Below are positions 8,678-17,406 of a stretch of 64,000 nucleotides of DNA, one piece after another. The notes below the pieces were generated by a model that saw nothing but the letters and a program-made list of their open reading frames with translations, did not search any database and had not been told where the DNA came from. A program made the position numbers and the translations under genes. Position 1 is the first letter of the stretch, and the number at the start of each line of letters is the position of its first letter. Source of the DNA: Paraburkholderia sp. IMGN_8 (GTDB lineage Bacteria > Pseudomonadota > Gammaproteobacteria > Burkholderiales > Burkholderiaceae); the NCBI RefSeq assembly GCF_038050405.1, contig NZ_CP150900.1, forward strand, positions 2,356,001 through 2,420,000, in the 5' to 3' direction.

Positions 8678-9448
8678 ATGTTCCTACAGGACTCTCCCCG
8701 CATCGTGGGACCCGTAAACGGAAACCCAATGACAATTGGGTCGCATTTCTCTGCGATCAACTTTGACTGGCGCGAGTTTTCGGGCGCAATGAACCCGTTG
8801 CTCATGGTCGATCATTTCCGCATGCGGGCGCCAACGTTCGGGCCGCATCCGCACGCGGGCATTTCCGCTGTCACTTATGTCTTCGAAGACTCGGCGTCGC
8901 CCCATCAAAACCGCGACTCCATGGGAAATTTCGGCCCCATCAGGCCAGGCTCATTGCATTGGATGGTCGCCGGCAAGGGTGTGGTTCACGACGAGTGGCC
9001 CGCTGACGAGCAGCAGGAAACTCACGGGCTTCAATTTTTCGTTGACTTGCCGGCGGAAAAGAAGTCGATTGCGCCCTACGCCGTCAACGTCGAATCGGAA
9101 GACGTGCCGATTTATATAGACGGCCGGGTCCGTGTCCGCGTTGTCGCCGGTCAACTGGGTTCGATCGAATCACCCATCGCGCTCCCGCAACGCTTGTCGT
9201 TGCTCGACTGCTTTATGGGCGAAGACACTGCCTTGGACTTGACCGGAAAGCTCTATTCAAGCGCTTGGGCATATGCGGTCCGCGGGGACGTCAGCTTCAG
9301 CTTGAACGATGTAAGCGTTCCGCTGCCGGCTGGAAGCTCACTGGCCGTTGGCTTGCTCGACAAAGGTTCGGCTTTTACGGCATCCAGCCAGATGGATAGT
9401 CATTTCGTTTTGGTGAGTGGCGATCCGGTCGGCAAGCGACCGACCTGA
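8678..9448 (+). CDS. Pirin-family cupin protein
   Basis: About 256-aa bicupin. The N-terminal cupin carries the pirin metal motif HPHAGISAVTYV and the downstream GKGVVHDEWP/HGLQFFVDLP pattern; the second half is the C-terminal pirin domain. Bacterial pirins include quercetin-2,3-dioxygenase-like enzymes and redox-sensing regulators. The start is uncertain: ATG at 8678 fits the domain, while the frame is open to 8525 and an ATG at 8728 is also possible; no strong ribosome site is seen. It is divergent from the ring-cleavage cluster and could belong to that pathway or respond to its oxidative by-products. That link is inference from position. Confidence 0.82.
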   Translation: MFLQDSPRIVGPVNGNPMTIGSHFSAINFDWREFSGAMNPLLMVDHFRMRAPTFGPHPHAGISAVTYVFEDSASPHQNRDSMGNFGPIRPGSLHWMVAGKGVVHDEWPADEQQETHGLQFFVDLPAEKKSIAPYAVNVESEDVPIYIDGRVRVRVVAGQLGSIESPIALPQRLSLLDCFMGEDTALDLTGKLYSSAWAYAVRGDVSFSLNDVSVPLPAGSSLAVGLLDKGSAFTASSQMDSHFVLVSGDPVGKRPT

Positions 9449-9865
9449 GGCGGGTGACAACATGGACCAATCATCATTGCTGGCGCCACATTCCCATGCA
9501 AGACCACTGAGAGATTTGAGAAGGCTCACATACCTTTTGACGCCTGACGAAGCACTGGCAGTTTCGCGACAGTAGCTCGTAGCCTGTTCTGCCTTTGCAG
9601 GGGCGTTCCATGAAACTTCGACGGACCGGCATTCCCTCGAACTTCGATTGTTCAATTCAACGGACTCTGCGTCTAGAAAAAGATATTGCTTTACTCCCGC
9701 GCGTCGGCGGAACAGACCGATTGCGATGGTTGACCCAGATCACCCCGCTTGAACTCGATTTGGCCGAACGCGCTGGATGACGATTACACGGTTGACATCC
9801 GTTCGAGAATACGGGTGTCAACACTGCGATCAATAAAACCGCTCTTTAAGTTAGAGGATATCTAA
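9449..9865. other. Intergenic region before porin gene
   Basis: About 417 bases. A 61-codon frame at 9595-9780 has no family resemblance and I do not accept it as a gene. The region should contain the porin promoter; GAGG lies shortly before the porin ATG. Confidence 0.4.
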
Positions 9866-10948
9866 ATGTGCAGTGGAAAGGTTTCTCGAATTTTCAGGCG
9901 AGTCATTTTCTCAAGCATTGCTGGCGTCACCGTATCCTCCGGGATAGCGCCGGCGTTTGGACAGTCGTCCGTTCAGCTTTATGGCTTGATCGACGAATGG
10001 GTCGGTGCTCAGTCAACCCCGAGCAACCCGAGGGCATGGATTCTCGGCAACGGTGGGCTGTCGACGTCGTACTGGGGGTTAAAGGGATCAGAGGATCTCG
10101 GTAGCGCGTGGCATGCAGTCTTTACCCTTGAGGGTTACATCCGCGTTCCCTCGGGTCGCTACGGCACGTTTGACGGGGATGCCTTTTTCGCAAGAAATGC
10201 CTACATCGGTATCGAATCCCCTTATGGTACGGTCACAGCAGGCAGACTCACCACGCCCTTCTTCATCTCGACCATTCTGTTCAATCCGTTCGCGGATTCG
10301 TATACCTTCTCGCCGATTGTCACTCAAGCTCTTCTCGGCATCGGAAACTTCCCGAATTTCACCACCGACCAAGGTGCGATTGGCCCGGGCGACTGGAACA
10401 ATGCGATCCAGTATTCGAGTCCACAATTCGGCGGGCTCAGCGGCAGCGCCATGTATGCCCTCGGTAACTCGGCAAGTCAGCCTGGGGCAAAGAAGTGGAG
10501 CGGGCAGGTACTCTACTTCGGCGGCGCTTTTGCGGCGACTGCCGTTGTCCAATACCAGAACTTCAATACGGCACCCGGTGATCTGGACGCCATGATTAAG
10601 GGCTTGAAGAGCCAAGGTGTGGCTGAAGTCGGCGCAAGTTACGCGATGAAATACGTGAAGCTGTTCGGGCAGTACCTGTTTGCCAGAAACAAGAGTTCAA
10701 CGGGAGACTGGCATGTTCATACAGGACAGGCCGGTGCGGCTGTCCCATTTGGTCGCGGAGAATTCAAAGTGTCGTACGCGTATTCGCGCGACAGTGGCGG
10801 CTTGAACCAGAGACGCTCGACGTTTGCGGTCGGATACGACTACACGCTCTCCAAGCGCACCGACGTTTATGTAGCCTATTTGCGCGACCACATCAGCAAC
10901 GAATCTGCCGGCCAGACTTATGGCATCGGCATTCGTTCAAAATTTTAG
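9866..10948 (+). CDS. Gram-negative outer-membrane porin (OpcP/Omp32-like)
   Basis: 360-aa trimeric porin of the beta-proteobacterial general porin family. It begins with a signal peptide ending near PAFGQS, then SSVQLYGLIDEWVGA, the family's first strand; STSYWGLKGSEDLG and a C-terminal Phe (GIGIRSKF) fit outer-membrane insertion by BamA. It lies next to pirin and the catabolic cluster and may admit the aromatic substrate, as dedicated porins do in other aromatic clusters. It ends just before a GC-rich hairpin with a T-rich tail, so it is probably a single-gene transcript. Confidence 0.9.
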   Translation: MCSGKVSRIFRRVIFSSIAGVTVSSGIAPAFGQSSVQLYGLIDEWVGAQSTPSNPRAWILGNGGLSTSYWGLKGSEDLGSAWHAVFTLEGYIRVPSGRYGTFDGDAFFARNAYIGIESPYGTVTAGRLTTPFFISTILFNPFADSYTFSPIVTQALLGIGNFPNFTTDQGAIGPGDWNNAIQYSSPQFGGLSGSAMYALGNSASQPGAKKWSGQVLYFGGAFAATAVVQYQNFNTAPGDLDAMIKGLKSQGVAEVGASYAMKYVKLFGQYLFARNKSSTGDWHVHTGQAGAAVPFGRGEFKVSYAYSRDSGGLNQRRSTFAVGYDYTLSKRTDVYVAYLRDHISNESAGQTYGIGIRSKF

Positions 10949-10956
10949 GTATCCGG

Positions 10957-10992
10957 TGTTGGACGCGGCGTCCAACATGCCGTTCTTTTCTG
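10957..10992 (+). terminator. Rho-independent terminator after porin gene
   Basis: Perfect 10-bp stem (TGTTGGACGC, one-base loop G, GCGTCCAACA; 10957-10977) followed by a T-rich tail at 10983-10992, nine bases after the porin stop codon. Confidence 0.6.
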
Positions 10993-11037
10993 TCTAAGGC
11001 GATTTGGATGAATTGATAGAGATTTGATAAGGATTGC

Positions 11038-11745
11038 TTATATCGCCAGCGAGTAGAATTGCCGGGTGGCCGATGGCTTGAGTTTGCCCGCGTCTTTCAT
11101 CTGCCCCTTGGCGATCATATGCATGAGTCCAGTGCCGCTCAACAAGATGCGGGCACAGCGAAAATCCTTGAATCCCAACATGGGTCGGGTACGGCGCTTG
11201 ATCGCCCGATGGTCTTGTTCCACGATATTGTTCAGATATTTGGCCTGACGGATCTTGATGGGCGTCTCTCGCTCGGCGTTCACGGCGTACGGCCCGGCCA
11301 GATTGGCACCACTCTTGTCGCTGGTTACGGTTTCGGGCGCGCCATTCTGATCGATGGCCCTCGCGAAATACCGTCGGGCCGCTTGCTTGTCCCGCTTGGC
11401 TCGCAGCAGGAAATCAACCGTGTTCCCGGCCTTGTCGACTGCGCGGTAGAGATACTTCCATGTGCCCGGACCTTCACATAGGTCTCGTCGACACGCCACC
11501 TCTTGCCGACCTGGCGCTTGCAGCGGCTGAACACCTTTTCAAGCACCGGCAGAAGCTTGATGGCTCATCGGTGCACGGTCGAATGATCGGCCGCGATCCC
11601 GCGTTCGGCCATCATCTCCTCGATATTGCGCAAGCTCAGCGGGTAGGCGACGTACCAACGCACGCACTCCCACATTATCTCGAGCGGAAGGTGCAACCGC
11701 TTCAGCACTTTGGCTACCGCCGGACTCAGCGCTTTCGTTGTCGTT
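11038..11745 (-). pseudogene. Broken IS6-family transposase
   Basis: Reading the minus strand across frames gives a complete IS6-type DDE transposase: VAKVLKRLHLPLE, VRWYVAYPLSLRNIEEMMAE, VGKRWRVDETYVKV, KYLYRAVDKAGNTVDFLLRA, TSDKSGANLAG, IVEQDHRAIKRRTRPMLGFK. It cannot be made intact: a TGA replaces the expected Trp codon near 11562, one G is missing near 11470 (VRAHG where VRGTW is expected), and the frame at the N-terminus has another in-frame TGA with no good start. I did not find convincing terminal repeats. It is an old insertion-sequence remnant at the edge of the porin region. Confidence 0.85.
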
Positions 11746-11898
11746 CACATCACTGTGTAAGGTCCCATAGCATTCCAACCTCCGTTATTGGAACAGAATC
11801 GGCCGCCCTCCAGTCTTTCAACGCCCGGGATGTCGTCTCCGCGAGGATTCTGGCGCAAAATAAGAGTGCGGCAACCGTCAACGAAGACGGAGGCAGGC

Positions 11899-12261
11899 GT
11901 GGCGAACTCCACCAGGCTCGAGCTGTTTTGTCGGTTATTCCTTGGTCTCTTTGTGGGCTTTTTTTGCATAACAGCCGCCCTTTTTGTGCGTTACATGTCG
12001 GGGAACCAGCTGCCACAAGTAACCGTCGTGCAGTCCCAAAGCGCATCACAACCCTTGTCGGGAAGCCCTCCGGCAGTCCCATTGTCATCCGCTTTCCCAC
12101 ACAAACCGACGACGCCTTCGCTAGATACTGAGGAAAAGACACTCATTGCGTCGTCGGCTTCCACTATCGTCACGTTCATTGCGGCCGCGGTGACTAACTT
12201 CCTAAGCTGGCGGAAGGACAAGGCGAAGGCGATCAAAGAAAAGCGGGACGCGTCCCGCTAG
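11899..12261 (+). CDS. Small membrane protein, 120 aa
   Basis: Unrecognised protein with one strong membrane segment near the N-terminus (LFLGLFVGFFCITAALFV) and a second weaker one near the C-terminus (STIVTFIAAAVTNFL), joined by a Ser/Pro/Gln-rich linker and ending in a charged tail (RKDKAKAIKEKRDASR). The start is GTG at 11899 because GGAGG lies five bases upstream; the frame is open further left but without a ribosome site. It lies between the IS6 remnant and IS110 debris and may be a passenger of the mosaic region. Confidence 0.55.
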   Translation: MANSTRLELFCRLFLGLFVGFFCITAALFVRYMSGNQLPQVTVVQSQSASQPLSGSPPAVPLSSAFPHKPTTPSLDTEEKTLIASSASTIVTFIAAAVTNFLSWRKDKAKAIKEKRDASR

Positions 12262-12387
12262 GCAGTATGACTTCGCATGGGGTAGAGGGCTGGCCCGCCG
12301 TGAGGAATCAAACGCGGGTTAGCATCGCTGCCAGAGCCGCACGGTGTGGACGGCGCCGCACCAGGCGATTTCCGCACGGAGGCCAGC

Positions 12388-12450
12388 ATGGAACACGATA
12401 GCGCGCTGTAAGTCGGTCTGGACGTTCACAAGGACTCGACAATGTGCGCC
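12388..12450 (+). pseudogene. 5' fragment of an IS110-family transposase
   Basis: An ATG with GGAGG upstream begins MEHDSAL, hits TAA, and continues in frame as VGLDVHKDSTMCA. VGLDVHKDS is the hallmark N-terminal motif of IS110 transposases (first catalytic Asp). Homology stops after about 20 codons, so the rest of the element is gone. Confidence 0.6.
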
Positions 12451-13049
12451 TCTCGCCTTCTTCCCCGGCAAGTTCCGAACGATGGTCTATGTCTGTTGTT
12501 TAGCTCTGGCAGATCAATAAGCAGACGTGTCTGTGGATTTTTACGGGAGAGACGGTCGATCACACCAATGCCTTTCACAGATTTTGCTTTCCCGACATGA
12601 TTTGTGTCGATTTTCTCAACATGCGTCAACCGGACAGAATTGCGTCCACGGTTTTTTCACTGGTACTTTCCGTGGTTCAAAGCGCTACAGAAACCTGTCC
12701 GCCAACATATCCAGGTGGTCGCCGACGTTGCGCCGTGAAGCGCGTAGCAGGGGCAGCAGTCAAGCGCATAACATTACGTACGAGCACTCAGATTTCCTTC
12801 CCCTCGCCGCCTGACACGCCATGTTTGTGATGCTCCGCGCTCCTCAGCGGACCGTCGGCCGGGCGCCACCGAATCGGCCGCTTCCAGCGGTACAACAGCC
12901 CTTCACTCCTGCCAATCGCTTGACCAGGCATCTGCCGATGCCGGCGTTCGCGCATCAGAGCTGGGACATCTGCTCACGACGCTGCACCAGATGAAACACG
13001 ACGGCGACGAGACGGCGATTGGGGAAAGCGATTGTCTTCCATTTGATCT

Positions 13050-13190
13050 TCAATTTGCAATGGAACCAGAAGTCGCCAGCATTGCCTGGGAGGTTGCACC
13101 GCTGTGCGATTCGGTGATCAGGGAAGCGATCTCCTGCTTCACCTGTTTGGTCAGGCGGTTCGCAGCCGCCGAGACGATATAGGTAGGCAT
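13050..13190 (-). pseudogene. 5' fragment of a tautomerase-superfamily gene
   Basis: An ATG at 13190 with GGAG nine bases upstream encodes MPTYIVSAAANRLTKQVKQE and IASLITESHSGATS, then diverges and stops after 46 codons. Pro1 followed by a beta strand and the K-x-x-I-A-x-x-I-T-x-x-H helix is the pattern of the larger tautomerases (MPTYxC... group), which are about 130 residues or more. Only the first third is present. Confidence 0.45.
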
Positions 13191-13344
13191 CTGGAGCTCC
13201 ATGAAGTAGTGCATAGAGATACTGGGAAAGCGACGTCAGTCGCGTCGAAAACGAGCCGGAAATGACGGAGCCGCTTACTGGCTCGCCAATGGAATAGCAT
13301 GCTCCGCAACGGCTTCTGGCAGGCGTCCGAGCTTCTACCCGCGA

Positions 13345-14463
13345 CTAGTACGCAGCTCCCTTCGGGACGCCAACCTCGTGCGCCGAGCCCTTCGCTGCAC
13401 TGGCATGCTCCTCGGCGACCGAAGCAATGATCGCGACCGCCTCCAGAACCTGCTGGCGCGAAATGTTGAGATAGGGGATGGCCCGGACGCCGTCCGCGCC
13501 GGACGGCAGTACGTAGAGCCCTCTAGCGTGCAGCTTTTCCACGAATTCGCCGGCGGGAAGCGATGTGATTCCAAACCTGACGATGTTGGTTTCCACGGTC
13601 GCAACGTCTAGCGAGATACCGGGTAGCCCGGCGATCCCGTTCGCGAGTAGCCGTGCGTGCTCGTGGTCCTCTTTCAGGCGCTCGCGATTGTTGCGCAGCG
13701 CATAGAGCGCGGCGGCGGCAATGATCCCAGCCTGCCGGAATCCGCCGCCGATCTGTTGCTTGAAACGACGTGCCCGGGCGATGAAGTCGCGGGGGCCGGC
13801 GAGGGCCGATCCGATCGGTGCGCCCAGCGCTTTGGAGAAGCACACGCTGACGGTATCAAAATGCTTCGCATATTCCCGCTCGGGAATGTTGGTCGCCGCG
13901 GTAGCGTGCCACAAGCGTGCTCCGTCCAGATGCAATGCGATCCCTTTTGAACGCGCGAGTTCGCAAACATCCGCGAGTTGGTCAATGGGCCAGATTTTTC
14001 CCCCGCCGACGTTGTGGGTGTTCTCCAGGCATAGCAGCTTGACGGGGGCCTGTATCGTACTTGGGAAGAAGCGATGTGGACTACCCAGCGCATCGTGAAC
14101 GTCTTTGGGAGAGAACACACCTCGGACGCCAGGAAGAAGGCGTGGCAGTACGCCGAAGAATGCAGCAGGCGCGCCGCCCTCGAGGATATAGACGTGTGCA
14201 CTCTGGTCGAACAACACCGCGTCGCCTGGCTCCGTATGGGCTCGGATCGCGACCTGGTTCGTCATGGTGCCGGTGACCATGTACACGGCATCATCCTTTC
14301 CCAGAAGAGCCGCAACTTCGCGTTCCAGTTCTCTGACGGTCGGATCGTCTCCGTACACGTCGTCGCCAACAGCGGCGGAGGCCATCGATTGACGCATGGC
14401 CTGGGTGGGCTGGCTACAGGTGTCGCTGCGCAGTTCAATCATCTCGGGCTCCACAACAGTCAT
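13345..14463 (-). CDS. ltaE: Low-specificity L-threonine aldolase
   Basis: 372-aa PLP enzyme of the beta-eliminating lyase/threonine aldolase family, splitting threonine or other beta-hydroxy amino acids into glycine and an aldehyde. It shows LRSDTCSQPT at the N-terminus, GDDVYGDDPTV, ALHLDGARLW (PLP-binding Asp and Arg) and the Schiff-base Lys211 in SVCFSKALGAPIGS. An internal ATG at 14442 preceded by GGAG is an alternative start giving 365 aa (MIELRSDT). It lies 57 bases from an AraC-type gene in the same direction, near a broken amino-acid-type exporter gene (EamA), a combination that suggests amino-acid catabolism. Confidence 0.9.
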   Translation of the reverse strand: MTVVEPEMIELRSDTCSQPTQAMRQSMASAAVGDDVYGDDPTVRELEREVAALLGKDDAVYMVTGTMTNQVAIRAHTEPGDAVLFDQSAHVYILEGGAPAAFFGVLPRLLPGVRGVFSPKDVHDALGSPHRFFPSTIQAPVKLLCLENTHNVGGGKIWPIDQLADVCELARSKGIALHLDGARLWHATAATNIPEREYAKHFDTVSVCFSKALGAPIGSALAGPRDFIARARRFKQQIGGGFRQAGIIAAAALYALRNNRERLKEDHEHARLLANGIAGLPGISLDVATVETNIVRFGITSLPAGEFVEKLHARGLYVLPSGADGVRAIPYLNISRQQVLEAVAIIASVAEEHASAAKGSAHEVGVPKGAAY

Positions 14464-14520
14464 ATGGTCACCAGAGTGTGCGCCGACCGTCTGTTGCTGG
14501 TTTGGACAATCTTGCGCAAA

Positions 14521-15144
14521 TCACTGGCGCGCGACGCCAGGCGGAACACCAAAAAATCGGCTGAACTCCCGGCTCAGATGCCCCTGGTCGCAATATCCGA
14601 CGGCGATTGCGACCTGCCGCAACGGGTGGCCTTTCAGGAGAAGATGCTTCGCCATCTCCACGCGCCGTTGGACGAGGTAAGCATGAGGCGCTACGCCGAT
14701 CGCCTCTTTGAATGCCCGAAGCAAATGGAAGGAACTCATTCCCGCGGCCTGCGAAATGATGTCGAGCGACGGGTTCTCGGCGATGTGAGCGTCGATATAT
14801 TCGCGGGCGCGTTTGACTGCTCCCGGTATCGCCCCCGGGCGTGGCATCGGATGGGGCATCTGCCCGTGACGCTGCACCAGTTGGAAGACCGCAGTCGCGA
14901 GGCGCGACGTCTTCTCAAGTTGCGTGGCGTCATTCGACTCCGAACAGACATGCGCCTCCCGTATCAGCTTCATTGTCTGCGGGTCGTCGATGACCGTCTC
15001 GGGGAAGTACAACGTCCCCGAGAAATCCTCGCCGTCGTCCTTGAGCAGGCCGATGAGGCCTGTTGTCGGCATGTACACCATCCGGTAGTCCCATCCGGCC
15101 TCCGTAGCGGGGCGACCTTCATGCAAGTGGCCAGAATTGATCAC
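14521..15144 (-). CDS. AraC-family regulator, apparently 5'-truncated
   Basis: About 207 aa. The C-terminal two-helix-turn-helix AraC domain is complete (IISQAAGMSSFHLLRAFKEA ... QVAIAVGYCDQGHLSREFSR). The N-terminal cupin is only partly present: ICVINSGHLHEGRPATEAGW is the middle of the usual domain, and about 60-70 residues are missing. An in-frame TGA lies just upstream (near 15200), and the available start is a GTG without a clear ribosome site. The gene therefore probably lost its 5' end at a deletion junction with the EamA gene. It may still make a DNA-binding fragment. Confidence 0.65.
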   Translation of the reverse strand: MINSGHLHEGRPATEAGWDYRMVYMPTTGLIGLLKDDGEDFSGTLYFPETVIDDPQTMKLIREAHVCSESNDATQLEKTSRLATAVFQLVQRHGQMPHPMPRPGAIPGAVKRAREYIDAHIAENPSLDIISQAAGMSSFHLLRAFKEAIGVAPHAYLVQRRVEMAKHLLLKGHPLRQVAIAVGYCDQGHLSREFSRFFGVPPGVARQ

Positions 15145-15204
15145 GCAGATCGTTCCTTCCGGCCAGTCCCCAAACGAATCAAACGGCCACTGACATCGTT
15201 CCGA

Positions 15205-16141
15205 TCAACGCGACCGCATCCAACCCATCGCTGATCGAGTCTGCGGCACGCCAGTCGGCTTCTCGCGCGCCCGGCTCTGGAGCAGGTAGACCCCCGCGAG
15301 AATGGTCGCCATCGCGATCAGATCGAGCGGGCGCATCGGTTCGTGGCCGATCGACAATCCCAACAGCAAGGCAATGACAGGCGGGATATACGTCACGCTG
15401 GAAGCCGCGACCGCGCCGAGCCGCCCGACAATGTAGTAATACAGGATGTAGGCAATCCCCGTTCCTGTCAGCCCGAGACCCAGGACGAGCCCAAGCGCTG
15501 CTCGCGTGTCGCCGGTTACACGCGCCATGCCGTGGAAGTCTGTGACGCAACTCAGTACGACAAGCGCGAAGCCGATCTGCCATGTCGAAAGCGCCAGTGG
15601 TGAGAGGTCGAGGCCGGAGAGAAAGCGCCGCGCGTACACGAACGAGCATCCGACGCTGAGTGAACCGGCGACCATATAAAAGACTCCGAGCAAATTCACA
15701 CCGCTTGCATGGGCATTCCATGGCCGTGCAATCATCAACACGCCCACGAAGCCGCTCAAGATGCCAAAAATCATCCGCGCAGTTGGGCGTTCCAGGCGCA
15801 ATAGCGCCCATGCAGCGAGGAAAGAAAACAGCGGGATCGCTCCGCTTAGCATGCCCGCCACGCTGGATAGCAGCAGCGCCGCCCCCTTCGCAAACGCGTA
15901 GTAGTAGACCACGGTGGCAAGCAGCGACATTACGAGGAAATGAGGTGCGTGGCGCAGATGGCGCCATTTCAGCTCGTCCCTGATCAGCGCCATTGCCAGG
16001 ATAGGCAGGAAGCCAAACAACGTCCGGAGAAAGACGATCTGGGACGCCGATATGTCGACGCTCGCCCATTTATTTCATGAACATGAAGTTGGTGCCCCAG
16101 ATGAGGCCGAGCGCTGCAAAGGCGAGGTAGGCGGGGTTCAT
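15205..16141 (-). pseudogene. EamA/RhaT-type exporter broken by a 4-bp duplication
   Basis: The minus strand starts well at 16141 (NPAYLAFAALGLIWGTNFMF, first membrane helix) but meets TAA after MK. Beyond it the next frame continues the family sequence: SVDISASQIVFLRTLFGFLP and about nine more helices to 15205. The break is a tandem AAAT (16067-16074 on the plus strand as ATTTATTT); removing one copy restores one frame. EamA members are 10-helix drug/metabolite exporters, often for amino acids. A sequencing error would look the same, but a precise 4-bp tandem is more typical of a replication-slippage mutation. Confidence 0.75.
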
Positions 16142-16240
16142 TGCGACGAACTCGAAGAATGTTTCCAGTCTTCATTGTCGTTACGCCGCCGATGCGGTAC
16201 AAATGATTAAATTTTTCCAATGCAATAGGAAAACTACGCC

Positions 16241-17164
16241 ATGAGACCCATCCCGCCCATGAAGGCCTTGGTAGCTCTGGAGGCTGCAATGCGGCTCGGC
16301 AGTTTTACTCTAGCTGCCGAAGAGCTGAGCGTGACGCCCGGCGCGGTCGGCCAGCAAATCCAAAAGCTCGAAGAGTGGCTCGGCGTCGCCCTGTTTGTGC
16401 GGCAGATAAGGCAGGTGACGCCGACTGCCGAAGGCCGCGCGTATTTCGCGCGGATCCAGCCGGCGCTCGCGGAGATCATCCATGCAAGCCGCCGCTTGCG
16501 GGAACGTCAGAACAAAGGCCTGCGGCTTTCGATGCCGCCGAGCTTTGCCGCAAAGTGGTTTGCTCCGCGCATGGCGGACTTGCTGCAGGCGCACCCGGGA
16601 ATCGCGCTGAGCCTTTCGACGTCCACCACGCTCGTCGATTTCGAACTCGATGCCGTCGATCTCGCGATCCGATATTTCAACGGCGCCGATCCGCAGCTTT
16701 CAGTTCAACTGCTTTGCCCCGATGAGGGGCGGGTCTACTGCAGCCCGGCTTACGCGAAGAAGTGGGAATTGAAGCGACCCGAAGACCTTCGATCGGCGAC
16801 GCTGCTCCACAACACGTTGCATCCGCACTGGTCGGCCTGGTTGACGCGCTTCAGCAATCTTGGCGAAGCGCAGATCGAAGCGATCGCCGGCATTCAATTC
16901 GATCAGTCCTTGATGGCAATCGAAGCAGCCGTGCGCGCGCAAGGGGTGGTCCTGACAAGTCCCATCCTCGTGGAGTCCGAGCTTGCTGAAGGGTCGCTTG
17001 TCGAACCGTTCGGCAAAGCGCTGCCGCTGCCGAACGGATACTATCTCGTACACCCCGATGCGGACGAACTTCAACCAGGCGTGAAATCGCTGAAAGCGTG
17101 GATGGTCGAGAAGATGGCTGCCGGAAGCATTCTCCTGGATTCCGGCCAGGCAACACATCGATGA
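16241..17164 (+). CDS. LysR-family regulator, GcvA-like
   Basis: 307-aa LysR regulator. PPMKALVALEAAMRLGSFTL with EELSVTPGAVGQQIQKLEEW is the GcvA-type helix-turn-helix; the effector domain follows (GLRLSMPPSFAAKWFAPRM, DLAIRYFNG). It is divergent from the EamA gene with about 100 bases between them, the standard layout for a regulator of its neighbour, so it probably once controlled that exporter. Its stop codon is 18 bases from the left end of the Tn3-family transposon, so the downstream region of the ancestral locus now lies beyond 35,865. Confidence 0.9.
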   Translation: MRPIPPMKALVALEAAMRLGSFTLAAEELSVTPGAVGQQIQKLEEWLGVALFVRQIRQVTPTAEGRAYFARIQPALAEIIHASRRLRERQNKGLRLSMPPSFAAKWFAPRMADLLQAHPGIALSLSTSTTLVDFELDAVDLAIRYFNGADPQLSVQLLCPDEGRVYCSPAYAKKWELKRPEDLRSATLLHNTLHPHWSAWLTRFSNLGEAQIEAIAGIQFDQSLMAIEAAVRAQGVVLTSPILVESELAEGSLVEPFGKALPLPNGYYLVHPDADELQPGVKSLKAWMVEKMAAGSILLDSGQATHR

Positions 17165-17186
17165 ATAGAAGCCATTTCCCCGTGAA

Positions 17187-17294
17187 GGCGTCCCCGTGAT
17201 TTCAGCGCAGATTACGACGGTAGCGCGACCTAGGCGCGACAATGGGCATCGGTCAGCCCCTAATATTATATTTATATAAATCAAACAGTTGCTG
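17187..17294 (+). repeat. Left terminal inverted repeat and target duplication
   Basis: Begins GGCGTCCCCGTGATTTCA and includes GCAGATTACGACGGTAGC, identical in the right repeat. Flanked on the left by GTGAA (17182-17186). Ends near TTGCTG at 17294 in AT-rich DNA that may include the tnpA promoter. Confidence 0.85.
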
Positions 17295-17406
17295 TTTGGG
17301 CCTCGCGGTCAACCGCGTATTCGCAAGTTCCGACAATTGTCCGTTGATTTGCCAATTTTTTCCGGCTAGGCTGGTCGGTCCTCTTTCGCTTCCGGAGCGG
17401 ACGACG

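Larger units (their letters stand above)
12262..13344. other. Gene-poor stretch with mobile-element and enzyme debris
   Basis: About 1.1 kb without an intact gene. It holds the start of an IS110-type transposase (12388) and the 5' end of a tautomerase-like gene (13050-13190, minus). The rest shows only unassigned short frames. Confidence 0.5.
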
